From contig NZ_NCII01000034.1 of the NCBI RefSeq assembly GCF_002256775.1, positions 1 through 64,000 on the forward strand: a stretch of 64,000 bases of DNA, read 5' to 3'. The translations under genes were made by a program, and so were the position numbers. The notes beneath the pieces were generated by a model. That model searched no databases and was not told the origin of the DNA. It was given only the letters and a program-made list of their open reading frames with translations. Source of the DNA: Novosphingobium sp. 17-62-19. Lineage in GTDB: Bacteria > Pseudomonadota > Alphaproteobacteria > Sphingomonadales > Sphingomonadaceae. Shown here piece after piece: positions 34,952 to 43,722 of this stretch (position 1 is its first letter; every line of letters begins with the position of its first letter).

Positions 34952-35796
34952 AACGTGCCCCCAATCCTGTCCCAGCGGGCTGCGGTGAACCATGTCCATG
35001 GCAGGAACCAGTTCGCGCTGCCATCGGTCGACCACATCATGATTGCGGCCCGGCCAACAAGGTTATCCTGCGGCACCAGACCAATCCCGCCGCCCTCCAT
35101 CGCCGGAAAGCGACTGTCGAGTGAGTTGTCGCGATTGTCGCCCATCAGGAACAGCTGGCCTTCGGGCACCAACACTGGCGCGGTCGTGTCGGCATCGCGC
35201 GGCCCTAGATCAAGCACGTTGTAACTCTTGCCTGTTGGAAGTGTTTCGCGGAACTGGGGGTAGTGGCAGGTCTGTCGACCGTCGGCCTCCGTTACCGCAA
35301 ACTCGCGCGAGATGCAGTCGGTATTGGGCGTGACCGCAATCACGAAATCTTCGATCCGCTGCTTGGGCACTGCTTTGCCGTTCAGGTGCAGCACGCCGTC
35401 CTTCATCTGCACCGTATCGCCCGGCAGGCCGATTACGCGCTTGATATAGTCGATATCGTTGCCGGGAGGCGCCTTGAAGATGGCCACATCGCCGCGTTCC
35501 GGTTGCCCGGCAAAGAAGCGCTTAGGCAGCAACGGCGCGCTGAACGGCAGCGAATATTTGCTGTAACCATAAGGCCACTTTGCGGCGAGTAGATAGTCGC
35601 CGTTCTCCAGCCGGGGCAGCATCGATTCCGAAGGAATGTTGAAGGGCGAGAAAATGAAGCTGCGGAAGATCGCCACCACCAGCACCAGCTTGATCAGGAA
35701 GACGGGAAAACTGTCCTCTTTCTTCTCCTTTTTGATGGGAGAAGGGGCCGGTGGCGTGCTGCTGGCGTCGGGCGTGTCGTTCATCGTCGCGGTCAT
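34948..35796 (-). CDS. lepB: Signal peptidase I
   Basis: Membrane serine protease that removes signal peptides. About 282 residues. One membrane helix (FLIKLVLVVAIFRSFIF) precedes the catalytic serine in PSESMLPRL. The catalytic lysine is in YIKRVIGLPGD, and MGDNRDNSLDSR is the conserved box E. A lysine-rich cytoplasmic stretch (IKKEKKEDSF) precedes the helix. ATG at 35796 (MTATMNDTPD) is chosen; a second ATG lies four codons on. First gene of the lepB-rnc-era-SGNH transcript, divergent from pgi. Confidence 0.95.
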   Translation of the reverse strand: MTATMNDTPDASSTPPAPSPIKKEKKEDSFPVFLIKLVLVVAIFRSFIFSPFNIPSESMLPRLENGDYLLAAKWPYGYSKYSLPFSAPLLPKRFFAGQPERGDVAIFKAPPGNDIDYIKRVIGLPGDTVQMKDGVLHLNGKAVPKQRIEDFVIAVTPNTDCISREFAVTEADGRQTCHYPQFRETLPTGKSYNVLDLGPRDADTTAPVLVPEGQLFLMGDNRDNSLDSRFPAMEGGGIGLVPQDNLVGRAAIMMWSTDGSANWFLPWTWFTAARWDRIGGTF

Positions 35797-35951
35797 GTTG
35801 CTCGCAAGGCCCTTCGTCAAGTGTGTTATCATGTTAATACAGCCCTGAAATACGTCTGCAAAGCTTGCCCGTGGATGAACAGTTGGCTTGGCGAACCCGG
35901 CCTTAGCGGGCATTAGAACCATTACGCACTTGCGAAACGATGAGGATTGTC

Positions 35952-37475
35952 ATGATCGATGCCCAAGCCGAACTCTTCTGGACGGCACTGGATGGCCTGC
36001 CCCGTCCGACGCTGAAAGACCTGTTTGCCGATCCCGAACGGCTCGCACGCTATTCTGCCACCGTCGATCTGCCGGGTGGCCCGATCATCTTCGATTGGTC
36101 AAAAACGCACCTCTCGCCTGAGGTCGAAGCGCTGCTTGGCTCGATTGCCGCAGCGATGGACCTTGAAGGCCGCCGCGATGCGCTGATCAATGGCGAGAAA
36201 ATCAACAACACAGAAGGCCGCGCTGCTGAACACACAGCGCAGCGAGGCATCGGTAAGGACACCAGCGTCGAGGAAGCCGCCGCACTCCACGCCCGGATGC
36301 AGATGCTGGTCGATGCCATACACGAAGGCGCCCTGGGCGAAGTCAACAGCCTCATCCACATCGGCATTGGCGGCTCAGCGCTAGGCCCGGCACTCGCGAT
36401 TGACGCGCTGACGCGCGAAGGCGCGAAAGTTGCAGTCCATGTCGTTTCCAACATTGATGGCTGCGCGCTCGAAGCTGCGATGAAGGCCTGCGATCCGGCC
36501 ACCACGATGATCGCCATCGCCTCGAAGACTTTCACCACGACCGAAACCATGACCAATGCTCATTCCGCGCTGGACTGGCTGCGCGATGGTGGCGTGTCCG
36601 ACCCCTTCGGTCGCGTGGTCGCGCTGACAGCCGCGCCGGAAAAGGCCGTGGAATGGGGCGTGGATGAAACGCGCGTCCTGCCATTTTCCGAAACCGTAGG
36701 TGGACGCTACTCGCTCTGGTCGTCTATCGGCTTTCCCGTGGCAATTGCCCTTGGGTGGCAGGGATTTGCAGAGTTTCTCGATGGGGCCGCCGCGATCGAC
36801 CGCCACTTCATCGACGTCGACCTTGCAGAAAACGTGATCGTCCGCGCGGCCTTTGCAGATCTCTATTACGCACAAGTCCGCGCCTGCCAGACCCGCGCAG
36901 TCTTCGCCTATGACGAGCGTCTGGCCCTGCTGCCCGACTATCTTCAGCAGCTCGAAATGGAGTCGAACGGCAAGCGTGTGCTGGCCGATGGCTCCCCGCT
37001 GACGCGCGCGAGTGCGCCGGTCACATGGGGCGGCGTCGGAACCGATGCGCAACACGCCGTGTTCCAGCTGCTGCATCAAGGCACGCACTTGATCCCGGTG
37101 GACTTCCTTGCAGTGAAGGTGCCGGGCCACGATCTCGATCCCGTCCACCACCAGATCCTGCTGTCGAATTGCTTCGCCCAAGGCGCGGCGCTCATGGCTG
37201 GATCGGCCTCTGACGATGGCGCGAGGGACTATCCAGGTGACCGCCCCTCGGCCACAATTCTGTGCGACGATCTGAATCCTGCCACGCTGGGCGCGCTAAT
37301 TGCCTTCCACGAACATCGCACTTTCGTTTCGGCGGCCATGCTCGGCATCAACCCGTTCGACCAGTTCGGCGTGGAACTGGGCAAGGCCATTGCCAAACAG
37401 ATCGACTCTGGTGAGGGCGAAGGCTTCGACCCCTCGACGGAAGCTTTGCTCGCGGCAGCCGGAATTGGTGAATAA
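35952..37475 (+). CDS. pgi: Glucose-6-phosphate isomerase
   Basis: Interconverts glucose-6-phosphate and fructose-6-phosphate. 507 residues. IHIGIGGSALGPALA, SKTFTTTETMTNA and VGGRYSLWSSIGFP are present, with the catalytic glutamate in LEMESNGK and a histidine in QLLHQGTHLIP. ATG at 35952 has GAGG 6 nt upstream; the earlier ATG at 35940 lacks one. The 155-nt gap to lepB holds the divergent promoters and one copy of a 13-mer that recurs in the crtY upstream repeat. Confidence 0.96.
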   Translation: MIDAQAELFWTALDGLPRPTLKDLFADPERLARYSATVDLPGGPIIFDWSKTHLSPEVEALLGSIAAAMDLEGRRDALINGEKINNTEGRAAEHTAQRGIGKDTSVEEAAALHARMQMLVDAIHEGALGEVNSLIHIGIGGSALGPALAIDALTREGAKVAVHVVSNIDGCALEAAMKACDPATTMIAIASKTFTTTETMTNAHSALDWLRDGGVSDPFGRVVALTAAPEKAVEWGVDETRVLPFSETVGGRYSLWSSIGFPVAIALGWQGFAEFLDGAAAIDRHFIDVDLAENVIVRAAFADLYYAQVRACQTRAVFAYDERLALLPDYLQQLEMESNGKRVLADGSPLTRASAPVTWGGVGTDAQHAVFQLLHQGTHLIPVDFLAVKVPGHDLDPVHHQILLSNCFAQGAALMAGSASDDGARDYPGDRPSATILCDDLNPATLGALIAFHEHRTFVSAAMLGINPFDQFGVELGKAIAKQIDSGEGEGFDPSTEALLAAAGIGE

Positions 37476-37506
37476 TCATAAGGTAACCTAACGGCTTCCC
37501 GTTAAA

Positions 37507-37534
37507 GCCTCTGGTCTTGCGCAAGGCCAGAGGC
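37507..37534. promoter_or_regulatory. 28-nt palindrome between pgi and gor
   Basis: GCCTCTGG-T-CTTGC/GCAAG-G-CCAGAGGC is complementary along its whole length except one G-T pair. It could be the pgi transcription end or a dimeric repressor site 30 nt before the gor start. There is no T-run after it, which weakens the terminator reading. Confidence 0.5.
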
Positions 37535-37563
37535 CATATGCTCGCTAGGACCAAGGAGCGCAT

Positions 37564-38922
37564 ATGGCTGACCAGCAATTCGACTACGACCTCTTCGTGA
37601 TTGGCGCAGGCTCCGGCGGCGTCCGCGCCAGTCGCATCGCCTCCAGCCACGGCGCCCGCGTTGCCATTGCCGAAGAGTACCGGGTCGGCGGCACCTGCGT
37701 GATCCGGGGCTGCGTACCCAAGAAGTTGCTGGTCTATGGTTCGCACTTCGCCGAAGAATTGCAGGACGCAGCCAACTATGGCTGGACGGTCGAGAAGATG
37801 AGTTTCGACTGGCCAACGTTACGTGACGCGGTCCTGAAGGACGTTGATCGCCTCAACACCGCCTACACAAACACCCTCGAAACCAACAAGGTTGAACGCT
37901 TCCTCGAACGTGCCACCGTTACGGGACCGAACACGGTCAAGCTCGCGTCGGGCCGGGAAATCAGCGCGAAGTACATCCTCGTCGCCACCGGTGGATGGCC
38001 GGTTATGCCGGAATTTGAAGGCAGTGAACATTGTATCACCTCAAACGAGGTGTTCCATCTGGAGAGCCTGCCAAAGCGCGTGGTGATTTCCGGCGGCGGC
38101 TACATTGCAATGGAATTTGCGGGGATTTTCAACGCGCTGGGCTGTCACGTAACAATCGTGAACCGCAGCGAGACGATCTTGCGCGGCTATGACGAATCCA
38201 TGCGCGACCGCCTGCTGCAGATCACCATGGCGCGCGGCATCGAGTACAAGTTCAACTGTCCGTTCGACCGCGTGGAAAAGCGCGAAGACGGCAGCTTTGA
38301 TGTCTATGTCGGCAAGCAGCCCGACCCGCTCCACGCCGACGTCGTGCTGGTCGCCACCGGTCGCCGCCCGAAAACGGACGGCCTCGGCCTTGAAAGCGCC
38401 GGGATTGACCTCGGCTCACAGGGCGAAATTCCGGTCGATGACCACGGAAAAACCAGTTGCGACAGCATCTACGCCGTCGGTGACGTAACGAACCGCGTCC
38501 AACTTACCCCCGTAGCCATCCGCGAGGGGCAGGCCTTCGCTGACCGCGTGTTCGGCGGAAAGGACACGACAATCAGCTACGACTGCATACCCAGCGCCGT
38601 GTTCTCGCAACCGCCATTAGCGGGCGTTGGCATGACAGAAAGCCAGGCGCGGCAGGCCTATGGCAGCAACATCAAGGTCTACTCCTCAGACTTCCGCCCG
38701 ATGAAGAACATCTTCGGCCACCGCCCTGAACGCGGCCTCTACAAAATGATCGTCGATGCCACGACCGAAAAGGTGCTTGGCATCCACATGATCGGCCCAG
38801 ACAGCCCGGAAATCCTGCAAGCCGCCGCCATTGCCGTGAAGGCAGGCCTCACCAAGCAGGACTTCGATGATACGGTGGCGCTGCACCCTTCGATGGCGGA
38901 AGAACTTGTCCTGATGCGGTAA
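37564..38922 (+). CDS. gor: Glutathione-disulfide reductase
   Basis: FAD- and NADPH-dependent disulfide reductase of 452 residues. The FAD motif is VIGAGSGGVRASRIA, the redox pair is in GGTCVIRGCVPKKLLVYG, and the NADPH-binding loop is VVISGGGYIAMEFAG, followed by RSETILRGYDESMR with basic residues typical of NADPH specificity. The C-terminal HPSMAEELV carries the catalytic histidine, with glutathione-reductase-like rather than lipoamide dehydrogenase-like ending. AAGGAG precedes the ATG. Confidence 0.95.
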   Translation: MADQQFDYDLFVIGAGSGGVRASRIASSHGARVAIAEEYRVGGTCVIRGCVPKKLLVYGSHFAEELQDAANYGWTVEKMSFDWPTLRDAVLKDVDRLNTAYTNTLETNKVERFLERATVTGPNTVKLASGREISAKYILVATGGWPVMPEFEGSEHCITSNEVFHLESLPKRVVISGGGYIAMEFAGIFNALGCHVTIVNRSETILRGYDESMRDRLLQITMARGIEYKFNCPFDRVEKREDGSFDVYVGKQPDPLHADVVLVATGRRPKTDGLGLESAGIDLGSQGEIPVDDHGKTSCDSIYAVGDVTNRVQLTPVAIREGQAFADRVFGGKDTTISYDCIPSAVFSQPPLAGVGMTESQARQAYGSNIKVYSSDFRPMKNIFGHRPERGLYKMIVDATTEKVLGIHMIGPDSPEILQAAAIAVKAGLTKQDFDDTVALHPSMAEELVLMR

Positions 38923-39012
38923 TGCGTTACGGCGCAAGTATCTGAAAATACAAAGAAATTGCAGCACGTTGCGTCACAATTCTGGCGTGGCGGGCTGCAG
39001 TTTTTTAGGTCA

Positions 39013-39756
39013 TCAGATTCCGGCAAACCATTGGTAACCGGAATGATCCTCCCAATATCCTCCCTTGCCGCCGTAAATGCCCGCCAAGGACGCCACGGCC
39101 TCGATCCGCATGATGTACTTCGCCTGCTTGTACCCTAGCGCGCGCTCCACCCGCAGTCGGATGGGCGCGCCGTGGCCAACGGGGAGGGGCTGGCGGTTCA
39201 TCGTGTGGGCGAGGATTGTTTGCGGGTGCATTGCATCGATCAGGTCGATGCTTTCGTAATAGGGAATATCTGAGAAGTCGTCTGCACAATGAAAGACAAT
39301 GTATTGTGCTTTATCGGAAAGTTTTGCCTGCCTCAGCAGCAGTGCCAGCGGCACGCCGGTCCATTCCCCGATCGCGCTCCACCCCTCCACACAGTCTTGC
39401 CGCGTGATCTGCGTGCGCTGCGGAGCGGCCTTTAGCTGGGCGAGGGTGAGCGTCATGGGCCGTCCGACCAGTCCGCCGATCTCCAGCTTCCAATCGGCGA
39501 AGCCATTGGCGACGTGGCTGGCATAGATTGGCGATTTCGGCAGGTAATTGCCGTTCACCCGGAACCGCGGAGACAGGTCTGCGCGGGTGAATTCGGGGGC
39601 GAGGGCGTTTCGATCCGTTACGAGACGCTGCCCTGTCAGCGATGCTTTTTCACCTAAAGTCAGTACCTTACGCACCGTTGGTGACGTTGTGATACGCTCA
39701 CATCCGCTGAGCAAAAGCCCGCTTGCGCCGATCAAGGCACCGCGCCGGGAAATCAT
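39013..39756 (-). CDS. Molybdopterin-dependent oxidoreductase, YedY/MsrP-like lipoprotein
   Basis: 247 residues of the sulfite-oxidase superfamily. The probable molybdenum-ligating cysteine is in TRQDCVEGWSAIGEWTGVP, followed by VFHCADDF and RLRVERALGYKQAKYI, typical of YedY-like proteins. The N-terminus has an SRR twin-arginine-like start and a lipobox LLLSGC, suggesting a Tat-exported lipoprotein facing the periplasm. The start overlaps the stop of the cytochrome b gene (ATGA), so the pair is an operon resembling MsrPQ in logic. Methionine sulfoxide reduction is one possibility; the substrate is unproven. Confidence 0.85.
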   Translation of the reverse strand: MISRRGALIGASGLLLSGCERITTSPTVRKVLTLGEKASLTGQRLVTDRNALAPEFTRADLSPRFRVNGNYLPKSPIYASHVANGFADWKLEIGGLVGRPMTLTLAQLKAAPQRTQITRQDCVEGWSAIGEWTGVPLALLLRQAKLSDKAQYIVFHCADDFSDIPYYESIDLIDAMHPQTILAHTMNRQPLPVGHGAPIRLRVERALGYKQAKYIMRIEAVASLAGIYGGKGGYWEDHSGYQWFAGI

Positions 39757-40595
39757 AACAAGTCCTTTCGCGCTGGCGGCAGCCTATACCATCCGGTAAC
39801 TATTGAGCGCAATTCGTTGATCGGCCCTGCCAGCACCACCATCAGAAGATGGATGAAGATGAACGCACAAAATGCTGCAGCACATAGAAAATGTATGGAT
39901 CGTGCAGACTGTCGCCCGCCGAAAATGTCCAGCAGGAACGGAAACGCGGCGTTCAAATTGGGGGACATTGTCATGCCGGTCAGGATAACTAACGGAATTA
40001 AAACGAAAATCACTCCGAGATAGGCAATCTTCTGTAGCGGGTTGTACGCCCGCGCGGCTTCGCCGGTAGGGAAGCGCAAGCGGGCGTGCTGCTTGATGTC
40101 TTGCCACAGATGGGATGGCTTCCGCTCTTCAGAAGTAAGCGCAAGGTCACGCGATATATGCTTGGAAAATAAGCTATAAAATAAAAGCGCCAGCAGCGAT
40201 ATCACCAGCATCCACGCAAAAAAGAAGTGCCACTGACGGCCTTCGGCAAGGCTGTAATAATTCGGGATCGTGAACAACGGCGGTATCGCCTTGGTGGAAT
40301 AGGGGGTGTATCCTAGAAACCCGGTCGTCGGAATTTCAAGGCTACCCAGTTGCAGGAACCCCTCCTGCCCGCGCTTGCCGATCACCAGCCAGGGCTGATC
40401 GTAATTCGCGCCGAATTTGCCCCAGTAAAGCCTTGGATGCGCGTTGAAGATCGTTGCGCCGCTCATCAGCAAGGCGAAAATCGAGAGCGCGTTTAGCCAG
40501 TGCCAGATCCGCACGGGCAGGCGGGTGCGGTAGATGAGTTTTTGGGCATCGTCGGGCGGATTCTGCAACGTAACGGGCGAGGTTTCGGCATCCAC
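39753..40595 (-). CDS. Cytochrome b561/b6-like membrane protein
   Basis: 280 residues with four main membrane helices. Histidines suitable for haem binding lie in RIWHWLNALSIF, QWHFFFAWMLVISLL, SIHFLCAAAF and FIFIHLLMVVLAG. It probably moves electrons from the quinone pool to the molybdopterin lipoprotein encoded immediately downstream. GTG at 40595 has GGAG 7 nt upstream. The frame is open further upstream (with a CDACKAC stretch), but that part lacks family similarity. Confidence 0.85.
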   Translation of the reverse strand: MDAETSPVTLQNPPDDAQKLIYRTRLPVRIWHWLNALSIFALLMSGATIFNAHPRLYWGKFGANYDQPWLVIGKRGQEGFLQLGSLEIPTTGFLGYTPYSTKAIPPLFTIPNYYSLAEGRQWHFFFAWMLVISLLALLFYSLFSKHISRDLALTSEERKPSHLWQDIKQHARLRFPTGEAARAYNPLQKIAYLGVIFVLIPLVILTGMTMSPNLNAAFPFLLDIFGGRQSARSIHFLCAAAFCAFIFIHLLMVVLAGPINELRSIVTGWYRLPPARKDLL

Positions 40596-40684
40596 GTTCA
40601 ATCTCCGTTTCGCCTGTGCAGTCTGACACGCTTTGCAGGCATCGCAAACGATCATTTCGGTCGTTCAGGTGCATCTAGGTGCAG

Positions 40685-41662
40685 TTAGGTGCACTTCGGA
40701 ACACCGTCCCTTTGAGAGAGCGTCATCAGGCTCAATCTGCTGTATTTCCGGGCACTTGCCAGCGCGATGCAGGATCGTGGAACCGGTCGCAGAGCTGCCC
40801 ATGCGGCTTTGGCCACAAACCCCAGCTTCCGCCCGTTACTAACGACAGTGCGGTGGTCCCACGCATGGTCCCCGCGCCGCGCAACCTCACGCGCAATCTC
40901 GCCATAGATGCCCGCCGCTGAAAGGATCGCCCAGCGCTGCCGAGGCTTGAGCCGCGACGCACCGATGCGCGCTGAGCACTCGTGAATTTCCGCCGTCTTG
41001 CACATGCGCCCGATGATCCGCGTCAGGGCGGAGCGATAGTGCGGTTTCATCTGTTCGCCCGGAGGGATGTCTTCTTCGGCCAACCAATCCATCGGGATGT
41101 AGCTGCGATCAGCCGCGTCATCCTCCTCGATATCACGGGCGATGTTGGCTAGCTGGAAGGCGAGGCCGAGGTCGCAGGCGCGGTCGAGCGTATCTTCGTC
41201 CTCGGGAGAGACGCCCATGACCACCGCCATCATAACGCCCACCGCGCCAGCCACGTGCCAGCAGTAACGCATCAGATCAGCCTCGGAATGCGGTTGCCAT
41301 TCGGCCGCGTCGAGGGCGAAGCCATCGATAACGTCACGCGCCATGTTGAGCGTGAGGCCGGTTTCGCGCACGACGAGGCCCAGCGCATCGAAGGCGGGAT
41401 CGTCGGTCGGCTTGCCAGCAAAGGCCAGCGCGGTTTTCTCGCGCACCTGTGCAAGACGCTCAGCCGCGCCCGACTGGTCGCCCAGCGTGCCACCGTGGTC
41501 TTGCGCGTCGATGATGTCATCGCAGCGGCGGCACCAGGCGTAGAGCAGCCACACCCTTTCACGCGTTACGTTATCGAAAAGATGGCTGGCGATGGCGAAG
41601 CTTTTCGACCCCTTCAGGATCGATCTGCGGGCGTTAGTAACAAGGGTGGCGCGATCCTGCAT
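40685..41662 (-). CDS. crtB: Phytoene synthase
   Basis: Condenses two GGPP to phytoene. 325 residues. The aspartate-rich motifs are YAWCRRCDDIID (about residues 41-52) and ANIARDIEEDDAADRSYIP, with LQLANIARD-type helix packing. Squalene synthases share these motifs, but the operon context with crtI and crtY supports phytoene. It is the last gene of the crtY-crtI-LOG-crtB transcript, 3 nt after the LOG stop. Confidence 0.93.
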   Translation of the reverse strand: MQDRATLVTNARRSILKGSKSFAIASHLFDNVTRERVWLLYAWCRRCDDIIDAQDHGGTLGDQSGAAERLAQVREKTALAFAGKPTDDPAFDALGLVVRETGLTLNMARDVIDGFALDAAEWQPHSEADLMRYCWHVAGAVGVMMAVVMGVSPEDEDTLDRACDLGLAFQLANIARDIEEDDAADRSYIPMDWLAEEDIPPGEQMKPHYRSALTRIIGRMCKTAEIHECSARIGASRLKPRQRWAILSAAGIYGEIAREVARRGDHAWDHRTVVSNGRKLGFVAKAAWAALRPVPRSCIALASARKYSRLSLMTLSQRDGVPKCT

Positions 41663-41665
41663 AGG

Positions 41666-42247
41666 CTACAGGTCGTCAGCCTTCATAGCGAAAATCGGGG
41701 TGTGCGGAACGTGCGCTTCCATGCGGGCGAGCAGCAGATCGAGGTCAGGCTCGGCGATGATGATGTTCGCATGGGCGGGGCGGATGAAGCCCACGTCGAT
41801 CATATGGCGGTTGAAGGCCAGCAGGTGATCGTAGAAGCCGAAAGCGTTGAGCAAACCCACCGGCTTGGCATGATAGCCAAGCTGCGCCCAACTGACCGCT
41901 TCCCACAGTTCGTCCATGGTGCCCACACCACCGGGGATGGTCAGGAAGCCGTCCGACAGATCGGTGAAGCGCTTTTTGCGATCGTGCATACCAGAGACAA
42001 CGTGAAGTTCGGTGCAATCGTTGTTGGCGACTTCCGAATTGACGAGGCCTTCGGGGATGACGCCGATCACCTCGCCGCCTGCATCAAGTGCACCATAAGC
42101 AACAGCGCCCATCAGGCCGAGGCGTCCACCGCCATAGACCACGCCAATGCCGCGTCGGGCCAGTTCCTGCCCGATTTCGCGCGCGAGGGTAACGTAACGT
42201 GCGTCAGCAGGCGAGGCAGAGCCGCAATAGACGGCGAGGCGTTTCAC
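41666..42247 (-). CDS. LOG family protein (TIGR00730), putative nucleotide 5'-monophosphate phosphoribohydrolase
   Basis: 193 residues with the LOG signature: VYGGGRLGLMGAVA near residue 37 and PGGVGTMDELWEAVSW near residue 104. LOG enzymes release the base from cytokinin ribotides or AMP; older annotations call them lysine decarboxylases. The gene overlaps the crtI stop by ATGA and lies 3 nt before crtB, so it is embedded in the carotenoid operon, although no pigment role is known. Confidence 0.9.
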   Translation of the reverse strand: MKRLAVYCGSASPADARYVTLAREIGQELARRGIGVVYGGGRLGLMGAVAYGALDAGGEVIGVIPEGLVNSEVANNDCTELHVVSGMHDRKKRFTDLSDGFLTIPGGVGTMDELWEAVSWAQLGYHAKPVGLLNAFGFYDHLLAFNRHMIDVGFIRPAHANIIIAEPDLDLLLARMEAHVPHTPIFAMKADDL

Positions 42248-43722
42248 AGAATGTCCTCCAGCATGAGTTTCGCGGTGGCTTTTGCAGAGCCTACCACGCC
42301 CGGAATTCCGGCGCCCGGATGGGTGCCCGCACCGACCAGATAGAAGTTCGTGATCGCATCGTCACGGTTGTGCGCGCGGAACCATGCGCTTTGCGTGAGC
42401 AGCGGTTCGAGGCTGAAGGCGCTGCCAAGGTGCGCGGACAGGTCGGTCTTGAAGTCTGCGGGGGCGTAATGGAATTTCGTTACGATACGCGAATGGATGT
42501 CCGGGATGAGGCGGCGGCCAACCTCGTCGAGGATGCGCTTTTCGAGGATCGGGCCGACCTGATTCCAGTCGATCGGCAGCTTGCCCATGTTGGCCACAGG
42601 GACCAGCGCATAGAACGTGCTCTTGCCTTCCGGGGCCACCGAAGGGTCGGTCACGGTCGGGTGGTGAAGGTAGATCGAGAAATCTTCAGGCAGAACGCCG
42701 TGGGTGTAGATATCGTCCAGCAGGCCTTTATAGCGCGGACCGAACAGGATCATGTGGTGCGGGATGCCGGGCCACGTGCCTTCAAGGCCGAAGTGAACGA
42801 CGAAAAGGCTGGGGGAATAACGCTTCTTGCCTAGGGACTTGGCACGACGCTGCGCGTGGGTATTGTCGGGCATCAGATCGCGATAGGAATGCATGATATC
42901 GGCGTTTGAGGCGACGGCATCGAATTTGCCGGACCAACCGCTTTTGGTTTCAACGCCCGTCACCCGCGTGCCCAGTGTTTCGACATGGACGACAGGATCG
43001 CCCATGCGCACTTCGCCGCCGATGCGCTGGAAGTGCGTGACCATGCCTTCGATCAGACGATTGGTGCCGCCCCTGGCCCACCAGACGCCGCCGTCCTTTT
43101 CCAGCTTGTGGATCAAGGCGTAGATGGCGCTGGTGGTCATCGGATTGCCGCCGACCAGAAGACTGTGGAAGCTGAACGCTTCGCGCAGCTTCTCGCTTTT
43201 CACATAGCTCGACACGACCGAATAGACCGAGCGCCATGCCTGATAGCGGGCGAGCGACGGGGCAGCTTTGAGCATACTGGCGAAATCGAGGAACGGGACG
43301 GCCCCCAGCTTTCGGTAGCCTTCCTCGAAAACACCTGCAGAGTATTCGAGAAAGTCTTCATATCCCGCGACATCTTGCGGATTGATCTTCGCGATTTCGG
43401 CCTTCAGGCTGGCATCGTCGTTCGAATAATCGAAGTTGGTGCCATCGGGCCAGTTGAGGCGGTAGAATGGCATGACCGGCATGAGGTCTACGTCATCTGA
43501 CAGGCGGTGGCCCTTGAGTGCCCAGAGTTCTTCAAGACACGAAGGATCAGTAATGACGGTGGGGCCGGCATCAAAGGTAAAGCCATCCTTCTGCCAGTGG
43601 TAAGCGCGGCCACCCGGCTTGTCGCGTGCTTCGATCAACGTGGTTTGCACGCCGCCGGATTGCAGCCGGATGGCAAGGGCGAGGCCGCCGAATCCTGACC
43701 CAATTACACAAGCACGCTTCAT
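42244..43722 (-). CDS. crtI: Phytoene desaturase (CrtI type)
   Basis: Converts phytoene to lycopene. 492 residues. The FAD-binding VIGSGFGGLALAIRLQSGG starts at residue 6. DKPGGRAYHWQKDGFTFDAG and the C-terminal NFYLVGAGTHPGAGIPGVVG are hallmark CrtI segments. Overlaps both neighbours by ATGA (crtY upstream, LOG downstream), indicating tight coupling. Confidence 0.96.
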   Translation of the reverse strand: MKRACVIGSGFGGLALAIRLQSGGVQTTLIEARDKPGGRAYHWQKDGFTFDAGPTVITDPSCLEELWALKGHRLSDDVDLMPVMPFYRLNWPDGTNFDYSNDDASLKAEIAKINPQDVAGYEDFLEYSAGVFEEGYRKLGAVPFLDFASMLKAAPSLARYQAWRSVYSVVSSYVKSEKLREAFSFHSLLVGGNPMTTSAIYALIHKLEKDGGVWWARGGTNRLIEGMVTHFQRIGGEVRMGDPVVHVETLGTRVTGVETKSGWSGKFDAVASNADIMHSYRDLMPDNTHAQRRAKSLGKKRYSPSLFVVHFGLEGTWPGIPHHMILFGPRYKGLLDDIYTHGVLPEDFSIYLHHPTVTDPSVAPEGKSTFYALVPVANMGKLPIDWNQVGPILEKRILDEVGRRLIPDIHSRIVTKFHYAPADFKTDLSAHLGSAFSLEPLLTQSAWFRAHNRDDAITNFYLVGAGTHPGAGIPGVVGSAKATAKLMLEDIL

